DNA from: Streptomyces sp. NBC_01294
GTDB lineage: Bacteria; Actinomycetota; Actinomycetes; Streptomycetales; Streptomycetaceae
NCBI RefSeq assembly: GCF_035917235.1
Contig: NZ_CP108423.1
Span: forward strand, 1,922,001-1,986,000
Direction of reading: 5' to 3'
DNA: 64,000 bases
The notes below the pieces were generated by a model. The model was not told the origin of the DNA and did not search any database. It worked only from the letters and a program-made list of their open reading frames with translations. Made by a program: the position numbers and the translations under genes. Position 1 is the stretch's first letter. Every line of letters starts with the position of its first letter. Shown in pieces: positions 16,393 to 24,568 of the stretch.

Positions 16393-18290
16393 GCGCCAAC
16401 TACTACCGACGGGTGGGCGCGGCCCGCCCCAGCCACCTCATGTACACGGCAGGTGTCGGCGCCCTGATCGACCTGCCCAACTTCTCCGTGCTGGTCAAGG
16501 GCCTGGAATCCTGGAGCCACAACGGCCTGGCCGGATATGTCATCGACGAGCCCCGGCTGCGTACGGCGGTCAACCGCTCCTTGCAGCTCTACGGCGCCGC
16601 GCAGATCAACGAACTGCGTTCCGCGCCCTGGATGGAGGGGGCGGACAGCTCGCCCAAGGACTTCGCCGCGCAGGGTGTGGGCGTGCCGGTGACACCCTTC
16701 CCGCAGTGGCTGCGGTGCACGGCATGCAATCTGCTGGCCCCCATCGACGCCGAGGCGTTCACGTTCGTCAACAACAACCCGCGCACGCCTCACGAGGCCA
16801 AGTTCGTCCACGACTGCAAGCGCAGCAAGCCGCTGGCCGTCGCCGCCCGCTTCACGCTGGTGTGCATCACGGGCCACCTCGACGAGTTCCCGTACGCGCC
16901 CTTCGTCCACCACGGCAACATGTGCTCGAAGGCGCCCCGGCCCCTGCTGCGCATGAAGGACCACGGAGGCAACCAGGCCGCCAACGTCACCCTGGAATGC
17001 GTGGCCTGCGGCGAGCAGCGCAACATCCGCGACGCCATGGGCGAGCGGGGGCGCCGCAACCTGCCCGCCTGCCGGGGCCGCCATCCACACCTCGGCACGT
17101 ACGAGACCGGGTGCGCCGAGGAGGCCACGCTGATGGTCGCCGGCGCGTCCAACCAGTGGTTTCCGATGACGCTCAGCGCGCTCGCACTGCCTCCCAGTAA
17201 GAACGCGAACCTCGCCGAACTGGTCGAGGAACGGTGGGCCGAGCTGCAGAACGTCACATCCCGTGTGGTGTTCGACGCCTTCGCCGGGACACCCGCCTAC
17301 GCCTATCTCAAGGAGTACGACGCCGACGCGCTCATCGCCGCCGTGCAGGCTCACCAGGACCGGCTGACCGGCAAGAAAGCCGAGGACACCGCGGGCCCGG
17401 TCACCCCGGCCGACCTGCTCAGCCCCGAATGGGCCGTGCTCTCGTCCTCACCCGTTCCCGATGCCACCGATGACTTCGCGTTGGAGGAGGTGACCGTCCC
17501 CGACAGCCTGAAGGACCTGTTCGCGGACGTACGGCAGGTGCAACGGCTGCGGGAGGCCCGCGCGCTGATCGGATTCACCCGGCTCGACGCGCCCGACCCG
17601 GAGTCTCCGGAGATCGCCACGCCCGTGCGCCTGGCCCGTACCTCCCAGAACTGGGTTCCGGCGAGCGAGGTGCGCGGCGAGGGGATCTTCCTGCGGGTCC
17701 GGGATGAACTGATGGCCGAGTGGGAGGACCGGATGCGGAAGTCGCCCGCCATGCAGGCGCACCGCGAATCCTTCGCCCGCTTCCGCACCAACCGCAAGTC
17801 GGACCGGCTCCACGGGCCGTTCGACCCGATGCGCGGCTGGCCCGGGGAGCGCTATCTCGCCCTGCACTCGCTCTCCCATCTGCTCATCCGCACCATCTCC
17901 CTGGAGTGCGGCTACAGTTCGGCCAGCCTCGGCGAGCGCATCTACGCCGGTGACGAGGACAATCCGCGTACCGGAATCCTGATCTACACGGCCGTGCCCG
18001 ACTCGGAGGGCACCCTCGGAGGCCTTGTCTCCCTGGCCGAGGAACCGCATTTCGAGCGGATCGTACGCCGGGCGCTGCGGGACGCATCCCGGTGCTCCTC
18101 CGATCCGCTGTGCGCCGAGCGGCTCCCTCACGATCCTGCCGACTACCTGCACGGCGCCGCCTGCCACGTATGCCTGTTCGTATCCGAGACCACCTGCGAG
18201 CGCGGCAATCGCTTCCTCGACCGCCGCTTCCTCGTGCCGCTCGGTGACGAGACCGACCAGGTGCTGACCCCCATCAGTCTTCGGCCGTGA
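16389..18290 (+). CDS. drmB: DrmB, DUF1998-type DISARM core subunit
   Basis: 633 residues. The C-terminal third is a DUF1998 domain, with LSHLLIRTISLECGYSSASL, the GDEDNPRTGILIYTAVPDSEG segment shortly after, and a cysteine cluster (CSSDPLCAE, CHVCLF, TTCERGN) that probably holds zinc. Further Cys pairs (CTACN, CVACGEQ) occur in the N-terminal half. DrmB partners DrmA in the DISARM core complex. The gene is translationally coupled at both ends: ATGA with drmA and GTGA with drmC. Confidence 0.92.
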   Translation: MSANYYRRVGAARPSHLMYTAGVGALIDLPNFSVLVKGLESWSHNGLAGYVIDEPRLRTAVNRSLQLYGAAQINELRSAPWMEGADSSPKDFAAQGVGVPVTPFPQWLRCTACNLLAPIDAEAFTFVNNNPRTPHEAKFVHDCKRSKPLAVAARFTLVCITGHLDEFPYAPFVHHGNMCSKAPRPLLRMKDHGGNQAANVTLECVACGEQRNIRDAMGERGRRNLPACRGRHPHLGTYETGCAEEATLMVAGASNQWFPMTLSALALPPSKNANLAELVEERWAELQNVTSRVVFDAFAGTPAYAYLKEYDADALIAAVQAHQDRLTGKKAEDTAGPVTPADLLSPEWAVLSSSPVPDATDDFALEEVTVPDSLKDLFADVRQVQRLREARALIGFTRLDAPDPESPEIATPVRLARTSQNWVPASEVRGEGIFLRVRDELMAEWEDRMRKSPAMQAHRESFARFRTNRKSDRLHGPFDPMRGWPGERYLALHSLSHLLIRTISLECGYSSASLGERIYAGDEDNPRTGILIYTAVPDSEGTLGGLVSLAEEPHFERIVRRALRDASRCSSDPLCAERLPHDPADYLHGAACHVCLFVSETTCERGNRFLDRRFLVPLGDETDQVLTPISLRP

Positions 18291-19051
18291 GCCGGGCGGG
18301 GTTCGAGGAAGCGGCCGAGGCTGTCACCGCGATATTGGGCACCTCGCGGACCAAGGACCTGGTGGGACTGTTCGCCCGCGGACGGGGGGTGGAGCATGCT
18401 CTGATGACAGTCCAGGATCCGACGGCGAGCGACGCGATCCGGGAGCTCTACAGCGCGGTGGAACGGCACGGCATTCCCTATGCCGAGGCCGCCGCCTATC
18501 TGCGGGGCTTCGTCACCGGCTGGACGCGACAGCGGGACGAGGTGGACGTCCGCACGGTATGGAGCGGTCCCGCCACACCCGGTGTGCCCGTACGGCCTAC
18601 CGCCCGGGTGCTCGTCGAGGTCGTCGGGAAAGCTCAACGGGAGCTGCTGGCCATGACCTACTCGGCACGCGCCTACCCGCCGCTGTCGGCAGCGCTGCGG
18701 GCGGCAGTCGGGCGCGGCGTCGAGGTCCACATCGTGGTCGAGACGAAGGCCGGGGCCTCGGGCTTGCTCGACGGACCCGAGCCGGCGAAGGCGTTCCAAG
18801 GCGTGTCAGGTGTACGCCTGTGGCATTGGGCCGCCGAGCGGCGAGATCACCAGCGGGCCCGCCAGCACGCCAAACTGGCCGTGGCCGACCGGCAGGTGTT
18901 GTGGCTCGGCAGTGCGAACCTCACCGAGTCGGGGGTACGCAAGAACCTGGAAGCCGGGGTTCTGGTCACCGGAGGCACCGCCCCTCAGCGCGCTGCCGAG
19001 CACATACGCGAGCTGCAGCGGCGGGGTGTGCTCAGGCCCCTGTCTGCCTGA
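18287..19051 (+). CDS. drmC: DrmC, phospholipase D-like protein of DISARM
   Basis: 254 residues with one PLD active-site motif, HAKLAVADRQ (His194, Lys196), followed by LGSANLTESG; the first half has the PLD fold but no second HxK motif. Single-HKD members usually dimerise. DrmC is reported as dispensable for DISARM protection in the class 2 system, and a nuclease role is presumed. The GTG start overlaps the drmB stop. The gene is last in the DISARM transcript and meets the convergent DUF262 gene after only 33 bp, with no obvious hairpin between them. Confidence 0.9.
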   Translation: MSRAGFEEAAEAVTAILGTSRTKDLVGLFARGRGVEHALMTVQDPTASDAIRELYSAVERHGIPYAEAAAYLRGFVTGWTRQRDEVDVRTVWSGPATPGVPVRPTARVLVEVVGKAQRELLAMTYSARAYPPLSAALRAAVGRGVEVHIVVETKAGASGLLDGPEPAKAFQGVSGVRLWHWAAERRDHQRARQHAKLAVADRQVLWLGSANLTESGVRKNLEAGVLVTGGTAPQRAAEHIRELQRRGVLRPLSA

Positions 19052-19084
19052 GCACACATCCACGCGTTCTGCCGTCTCCGCATT

Positions 19085-21673
19085 TCAGAATGTCGCCTCG
19101 CCCTCGATCGGGCGCCGGGCTTCAGCCAGGGCTGTCACATGGATGAACCATTCCAGTACGGCGCAGATCTCCTTGCTCTGGCTGGCGAAGACCTCCAGGG
19201 AGAAGGAAGGCCGGAGGTCCAGCTTGGCCTCGGCCAGGTCGATGCCCTCGATCTGGTTTAACCGGGCCATGAGTTCGCGCCGCGAGGGCTCATCGTCGAA
19301 CGGCGGCCTCCGCTTGAGGTGCTGGAAGACCACCTCGACCGTGCCGCTGACCGGGTAGATCGCGAGCGGCCACAGCGGGCGCGGTGCGAGGGCACTGCCG
19401 ACGTCCAGCGTGGGAAAGCAACTGGTCTCGTTCGCCTTGCCGTAGGCCTGGTGGCCGCCCTGGTTCTCCCAGAACCCCAGCGTGCTCAACAGTCCCTGAA
19501 CCGCCTCGGGTGTCTGGTTGTCTCGGAGCTGAGTCTCGAACCGGTCGGCCGCGGTTTCGTCGCCCGGTCCCGGAGGCGATGCGGGCGCACCGTCCTCGGC
19601 GGCCTCCTTGCCCACCAGAGCGGCGAGTTCCGCCGTGGTCAGCCGGTGGGAACGGTGGGCTCGGCCGCTCTCGTCGAACGGCACCCCTTCGGCTTCTAGG
19701 AGGGCCTTCGGATCGCCGGAGTGCCGGTCGTCCGGCCAGCGGAAGCCTGCCGAGATCCGCCCGTCCGCCGTGAGGACACGATGGGCACAGTGCAGACCCG
19801 TCCTGGTCGCCACGTGGTTGCCGATGGCCACCGCATGCGTACCGATGAGGGCGCCGAGATCTCCGTACGTCGTCCAGGTACCGGCCGGCATCGCCAGGAG
19901 AGCTTCCCGCAGCTCCCGCCACCCCGTCCATTCGTCGTCGGCGTGGACCACCCCGTCGATGGGGCCGGGCCACAGGGTGACGGCGCGGTCGGCCAGTTCA
20001 TCGGCACGCGCCAGGATCTCCGCCCTGCCCCAGCGCTTCTGGGCGGCGATGTTCTGGTTCATCCGCAGAGCGCTGGAGTCAAGGATCTCCTGCTTGCGGC
20101 GGAAGGGGTGGTTGGACAGGCGCATGTTGTCGCCGGAAAGGGTCAGATTGCCCAGAGTGTGGACCAGCAGCGTGTGCAGCTCGCCCGGACTCTCGCCGTC
20201 GCCGGCCTCCTCTGCGAGCAGGTCGAACCACTGCTGGGCAGGCTGCTGCGGTAGTACGTGCTCGACGGTCAGCTGCGCCTTGGCGTAATCGACCGGCTCG
20301 CTCGCGCTGTAGCTCTCCTCCAGGCGGCGCAGCACCTGGAACCTCTGCTGTCCGCGGCCCGTCTTGTAGAAGGGGCGGGTGCGGATCGCCTCGCGGACGG
20401 CTTCGTCACCGGGCCACACCCGGGGACCGACCTTGTACCGCGAAAGGTGGCGGCGTACCGCTTCGGCCGGAGAATCGTCCTTGTCCATCTCCTTGGGCAG
20501 CTCCATGAAGACGCGGTTGCTGCCCGCGGTGGAGTTCCCGGTGAACAGCCGTCGCACCATGTAGCTCTCGGCGTAGACAAGAGCCTGGGCTGCCTCGGCA
20601 GGCCCGGCCTGGCCGACGTCCACGAGGTCGAGCACGTGCAGCGCCAGCGGGTAGTGGGTCTGCCCGCCCCACCGCAGGAGGCGCTCCAGCACCTCGCGCA
20701 GTTCCGGGTGCTTCTCCCGCTCCGGTTCCAGGATGCGCATGAGCCGGTCCGCCCGCAGCGAGAGGCGGCTGATCTCCGCCTCGAGCGCCGGCTCGTCCGT
20801 GCTGAGCGGCTCCAGCCGCTTCTTCTGGTCGCGGTAGATCTCGCTCTGCTTGGCCCGGCTGTTGCCGCCGACGACCAGGTCGAGCCAGACCAGGAGCTCA
20901 AGGTTGGCCGGGCCGAGGAGTTCCTGCATGGGGAGCCACAGGTTGCGGTAGACGGATTCGCCCCGCGTCGGCAGGCACATGAACAGGTAGTTGCGCAGCA
21001 AGTCGCTCTGGCTGAGACCGACGCCCGTATTGTTGATGGATTCGAAGATCCGGTAGACGTTGTCTCCCGGTGCCGCGGTGATCGCGACGATGGACAGGAA
21101 ATCGCGCAGTACTGCCTCGGCCGCATCCACCCAGGGTTCTCCCCCGTTCTCCTCGCCGTCGGTCAGGGCAGCGACGAAGAAACGGTAGGCGGCGCCGATG
21201 TTCCCCGACCCGCCTGCCTTCGGGAGGGAGTCCACACAGGCGATGAATGCCTCACGGTCGGCCTGGGTGGGCAGCAGTCGGTAGTGGTCGTAGCCGTCCT
21301 CGTAACCGTTGACGAGGAGCAGGTCGTGGATGCGCGCCGCCTTCTTCTGGGCGCCGCTCTCCCGATGGCGGTCCCGCAGAGCAGTGAAGGCGAGCATGAG
21401 CGTGGTCAGCCGCTGCTGACCGTCCACCACGAGCCAGCGGGTCATGCCGCCGGCGGCTATCCCTTCGGGCGCCAACACCACCGAGCCGAGAAAGTGCGCG
21501 GTCGGAGGTCGGCCGGCCAACCGGTCTTCCACCAGCTCCACCACGTCGGACCACAGCTGCTGCAGCTCCTCCCGCTGCCAGCTGTAGGTTCGCTGATAGA
21601 GGGGGACCTGCAACTGCATCTCGCCCTGCTGAACCAGTTTGCTGAACGTGATCTCCCGAGCCTGCACGCGCAT
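19085..21673 (-). CDS. DUF262-DUF1524 (GmrSD-like) protein fused to an alkyltransferase-like domain
   Basis: 862 residues. The N-terminal DUF262 part has QRTYSW (27-32) and VDGQQRLTTL (83-92), the nucleotide-hydrolysis motifs of GmrS-like ParB/sulfiredoxin-fold proteins. The DUF1524 part has EHVLPQ (471-476) and HTLGNLTLSGDNMRLSN, the His-Me nuclease motif of GmrD. From about 585 follows an MGMT/ATL-type domain: MPAGTWTTYGDLGALIG (from 595), AIGNHVATR and CAHRVLTADGRIS. The usual PCHR active site is CAHR (Cys629-Ala630), so the methyl-accepting Cys is replaced by Ala, as in alkyltransferase-like proteins that bind but do not repair alkylated bases. About 180 more residues are unassigned. A modification-dependent nuclease with an ATL sensor is inferred. 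ATG 21706 is an alternative start. Confidence 0.85.
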   Translation of the reverse strand: MRVQAREITFSKLVQQGEMQLQVPLYQRTYSWQREELQQLWSDVVELVEDRLAGRPPTAHFLGSVVLAPEGIAAGGMTRWLVVDGQQRLTTLMLAFTALRDRHRESGAQKKAARIHDLLLVNGYEDGYDHYRLLPTQADREAFIACVDSLPKAGGSGNIGAAYRFFVAALTDGEENGGEPWVDAAEAVLRDFLSIVAITAAPGDNVYRIFESINNTGVGLSQSDLLRNYLFMCLPTRGESVYRNLWLPMQELLGPANLELLVWLDLVVGGNSRAKQSEIYRDQKKRLEPLSTDEPALEAEISRLSLRADRLMRILEPEREKHPELREVLERLLRWGGQTHYPLALHVLDLVDVGQAGPAEAAQALVYAESYMVRRLFTGNSTAGSNRVFMELPKEMDKDDSPAEAVRRHLSRYKVGPRVWPGDEAVREAIRTRPFYKTGRGQQRFQVLRRLEESYSASEPVDYAKAQLTVEHVLPQQPAQQWFDLLAEEAGDGESPGELHTLLVHTLGNLTLSGDNMRLSNHPFRRKQEILDSSALRMNQNIAAQKRWGRAEILARADELADRAVTLWPGPIDGVVHADDEWTGWRELREALLAMPAGTWTTYGDLGALIGTHAVAIGNHVATRTGLHCAHRVLTADGRISAGFRWPDDRHSGDPKALLEAEGVPFDESGRAHRSHRLTTAELAALVGKEAAEDGAPASPPGPGDETAADRFETQLRDNQTPEAVQGLLSTLGFWENQGGHQAYGKANETSCFPTLDVGSALAPRPLWPLAIYPVSGTVEVVFQHLKRRPPFDDEPSRRELMARLNQIEGIDLAEAKLDLRPSFSLEVFASQSKEICAVLEWFIHVTALAEARRPIEGEATF

Positions 21674-21706
21674 CCCTTCGCCAACAACCCGGTACCGGCC
21701 ACTCAT

Positions 21707-21766
21707 TGTCCCCCATACCGGTACGGTGATCACCAGAATCGAGAACCGCACCGCATGGGGGCACGG
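21707..21766. promoter_or_regulatory. Short divergent promoter region between the DUF262 and UvrD genes
   Basis: Only 60-95 bp separate the two divergent starts. CCCCCAT (21710-21716) and ATGGGGG (21755-21761) are inverted copies near its two ends, and a CCGGTAC palindrome lies near the left edge. The compact layout suggests shared regulation of the pair. Confidence 0.4.
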
Positions 21767-23896
21767 ATGGCGACACTGGGAATCCACAAGGACTTCCTGA
21801 TGGAATTCGCCAGGCTGGAGAAACCGGTCCAGAAGCGTGTTCAGGAGGTCTTCGAAAAGTTCCGCGAGCACCGGCATGCCGGGCTCCACCTCGAGAAGCT
21901 CGAGCACCCCCGTGACCCCCGCATCCGCACCATCCGCATCACCAAATTCATGCGCGGAGTCGTACTCGCCCCCGACTCCGGTGACAGCTTCCTGCTGCTC
22001 AAGGTCATGGCGCACGACGACGCCATCGCCTGGGCGCTGAAGCACCGCGCGACGGTGAACTCCGCGACCCAGGGGATCGAGCTGCGTGACGACGTCGCAC
22101 TCGACCGCGCCACCGCGTCGGTCCACCAGACGGTGCCGGCAACCGAAGCCGGCGGGCTGTTCGACCGCGTCGCCGACAAGGAACTGATCCGGCTCGGCAT
22201 CGATCCCGATCTGCTGCCCCTGGTCAGACACCTCAGCGACGAAAGTCATCTCGACGCACTCCACAAGATCCTCCCCGAGCAGCAGTACGACGTACTCGCC
22301 GGCCTCGCGGCCGGACTGGAGCCGGAGGATGTGTGGCGCGAGGCGATCGCCTCGCAAACCGAGCGTTCCCACCAGCACGACCACGCGGACTCTGCGGATC
22401 TGCTCACCGCTGCCATGGCCCGATCGCAGGGAAGGATCGCCCTCCTCAACGGCCCGGACGAGCTGATGGACGTCTTGTCCCGGCCCTTCGACGCCTGGCG
22501 GGTCTTCCTGCACCCGAGTCAGCGGCGCGTGGCCTACCAGCCCTCGTACAAGGGGCCGGCAAGAGTGACCGGAGGCCCTGGCACAGGCAAGACCGTGGTG
22601 GCACTGCACCGCGCCCTGCACCTGGCGCGGCGGTTGCCCGCCGAGGCACCCGCCGAGTCGATCCTGCTGACCACCTTCACCCGGGACCTCGCCACCGACT
22701 TGCGGCGGAGTCTCGAACTGCTCATCCCCGAAGAAGGGCTCCGCGCCAAGATCCGCGTGATCAACGTGGATGCGCTGGCCAATCAGGTGGTACGAGCCGA
22801 CCGCGGCCGTCACCTGAACATCGTCACCGACCAGAGGGAGATCGCCGCGCGCTGGTCGCGGATCGCTCAGCGACTCGGTGTGGAGTTCACCGGTACCTTC
22901 CTAGACCAGGAGTGGCGCCAGGTCGTCCTCGCTCAGGATCTCCGATCGCCCGAGGCCTATCTCAAAGCGTCCCGCAGCGGCCGGGGCACCGCTCTCAGCC
23001 CACTCAAACGTGCCCAGGTCTGGCGGGCTGTCGAAGCATTCACCCAGGAACTACGCCAAGCCGACGAGTTGACGTTCCTCCAGGTCTGCGCGGAAGCAGG
23101 ACGGCTGATGGAGCCGCGCCTGGAACGACCGTTCCGTCACGTGGTGATCGACGAAGCCCAGGACCTGCACCCCGTGCAATGGCGCATGCTGCGCGCTCTG
23201 GTGACACCGGGGCCGGACGACCTGTTCATCGCAGGAGACACACACCAGCGCATCTACGGCAACAAGGTGTCACTGCGCAGCCTCGGCATCTCGGTTACCG
23301 GGCGGTCCCACCGCCTGCGGATCAACTACCGGACTACCCGCGAGATCCTGACGTGGTCCACCTCACTGCTGACGGGTGAGCACGTCGACGACATGGACGG
23401 CGGCATCGATTCCCTGTCGGGCTATCGGTCCGCGTTCCGAGGCGCGCACCCCATGACTCACGGAGCCACGAGCAAGTCCGAGGAGATCTCGGCTCTCACT
23501 GCCCAGGTCTCCGAGTGGGTCACCGACGGAATCGAACCCAGCGAGATCGGCGTGGCGGTGCGCTACATCCAACTCGGCAAGGAGATCGCCCAGGCCATGA
23601 AGCAGGTCGGGGTACCGGCTGTCGTACTCGGTACCCAGGCCGGGCACGGCGAAGGGATCCACATCGGAACCATGCACCGGATGAAGGGACTTGAGTTCCG
23701 GTGCATGGCAGTCTCCGGTGTGAACGACGGCGTGCTGCCGATGCCCGGTGCGGTAACACCCGAGGAGTTGGACCCGCAGCAGCACCGGGAAGACCTCCGG
23801 AGCGAGTTGAGTCTGCTCTTCGTTGCCTGCACCCGAGCGCGGGAGTTCCTGCGAGTCTCTTGGCATGGAGACGCCAGCACCTTTCTCTCCTCCTGA
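21767..23896 (+). CDS. UvrD/Rep-type helicase with N-terminal RelE/ParE-like domain
   Basis: 709 residues. The first 95 resemble RelE/YafQ/ParE toxins (FLMEFARLEKPVQKRVQEVF, then LEKLEHPRDPRIRTIRI, then LLKVMAHDDAIAWALKH), a fold also found fused to helicases of this kind. The helicase has Walker A GGPGTGKT (Lys275), DEAQ (462-465, IDEAQDLHPVQW), AGDTHQRIYG and RLRINYRTTREI, and ends with HRMKGLEF and LLFVACTRARE, all standard SF1A motifs. ATG 21767 has GGGGG about five bases upstream. It is divergent to the DUF262-ATL gene; a two-gene defence or DNA-repair module is inferred. The RelE-like part may bind RNA or ribosomes or may be only structural. Confidence 0.82.
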   Translation: MATLGIHKDFLMEFARLEKPVQKRVQEVFEKFREHRHAGLHLEKLEHPRDPRIRTIRITKFMRGVVLAPDSGDSFLLLKVMAHDDAIAWALKHRATVNSATQGIELRDDVALDRATASVHQTVPATEAGGLFDRVADKELIRLGIDPDLLPLVRHLSDESHLDALHKILPEQQYDVLAGLAAGLEPEDVWREAIASQTERSHQHDHADSADLLTAAMARSQGRIALLNGPDELMDVLSRPFDAWRVFLHPSQRRVAYQPSYKGPARVTGGPGTGKTVVALHRALHLARRLPAEAPAESILLTTFTRDLATDLRRSLELLIPEEGLRAKIRVINVDALANQVVRADRGRHLNIVTDQREIAARWSRIAQRLGVEFTGTFLDQEWRQVVLAQDLRSPEAYLKASRSGRGTALSPLKRAQVWRAVEAFTQELRQADELTFLQVCAEAGRLMEPRLERPFRHVVIDEAQDLHPVQWRMLRALVTPGPDDLFIAGDTHQRIYGNKVSLRSLGISVTGRSHRLRINYRTTREILTWSTSLLTGEHVDDMDGGIDSLSGYRSAFRGAHPMTHGATSKSEEISALTAQVSEWVTDGIEPSEIGVAVRYIQLGKEIAQAMKQVGVPAVVLGTQAGHGEGIHIGTMHRMKGLEFRCMAVSGVNDGVLPMPGAVTPEELDPQQHREDLRSELSLLFVACTRAREFLRVSWHGDASTFLSS

Positions 23897-23917
23897 ACTG
23901 ACCCTCCGAAGGAGCGG

Positions 23918-23979
23918 CAGGTCAGGCGTCCTAACGCACCGGTTCCAGGATCGCCACGCAGTTCACCTGGTGCGTCATC
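23918..23979 (-). repeat. Methyltransferase 3'-end repeat, copy 1 (probable attachment scar)
   Basis: On the minus strand this reads MTHQVNCVAILEPVR and stop, a diverged version of the TrmA/RumA C-terminus seen in the three other copies. It starts about 20 bp after the UvrD stop, so it closes the DISARM/DUF262 block. CAGGTCA heptamers lie at its edge and about 100 bp beyond it. Confidence 0.7.
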
Positions 23980-24033
23980 GGCAGGTTGTCAGCTGTGCAG
24001 CACCAAGGCGCTGCACAGCAGGTCAAGCGCGCA

Positions 24034-24144
24034 TCACGTGTCGGTGGAGATGGCGTTGGGGATGGTGACGTGGGCGGAGGGAGCGTAGTCGGCGGGGCCG
24101 ACGGGCAGGTCTGTCGGGGATACCGGGAAGGTCTGACACGCCAT
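24034..24144 (-). CDS. Possible 36-residue peptide
   Basis: ATG 24144 is preceded by AAGGGA at good spacing, and the product starts MACQTFPVSPTDLPVG and ends with ISTDT. It could be a small structural peptide or a precursor, but there is no modifying enzyme next to it and I do not recognise the family. Confidence 0.3.
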   Translation of the reverse strand: MACQTFPVSPTDLPVGPADYAPSAHVTIPNAISTDT

Positions 24145-24241
24145 CGTCGGTCCCTTCTTCCGAACCGGTGGCCGCGCCTGTGTCTGGTATCCGATATTCG
24201 GCTGCCAGACTCGCCTGCGCAACTGCTCCGGCCCGGTGCCG

Positions 24242-24425
24242 TCAAGCAGTGTCACGGTAGAGCAGAAGCAGCCGCCGCTCCTCCGGCTCCTCGGCGGCCC
24301 TCAGGTCCGACGTGCCCTCGGGGAGCCGGTTACTGAGGGCCACCTCCAGGACGCAGGTCCTCTCCCGCCGGACGTTCGCAGACCTGTACGTCGAGGTGGA
24401 CTGGGCAGCGGTGCAGGCCATCCTG
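24242..24425 (-). pseudogene. Decayed drmA fragment
   Basis: Two adjacent minus-strand frames read LDVQVCERPAGEDLR and then EVALSNRL and PEERRLLLLYRD. These match DrmA segments in this window: LDVQVRERAG with GEDLR, EIALVNRL, and VEERRLRLLYRD. The DNA is also alike (CCTCGACGTACAGGT in both). A frameshift and an internal deletion separate the pieces. It is a relic of a second drmA gene, in the opposite orientation to the intact one and inside the next block. Confidence 0.65.
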
Positions 24426-24568
24426 CGGGCGTCGTCGACACCGTCCGGGTGGGTCCCCTCCGTTTCCCGTCGCAGTGGCCGAGGAGCTCCCTCCGGTTGT
24501 ACGCGCCAGGGGATGCGCCAACGGAGTGAGGGTCCGTCTACGCCGCGGCTCTTCACCGGTAAGGGGCT

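Noticed and set aside
20258..21766. Upstream extension of the RelE-UvrD frame back to 20258
   Set aside because: It lies opposite the DUF262-ATL gene; the RelE-like N-terminus and a ribosome site place the start at 21767.
21707..22813. N-terminal extension of the DUF262 frame to 22813
   Set aside because: The extension is antisense to the helicase gene and has no domain; DUF262 begins shortly after 21673.
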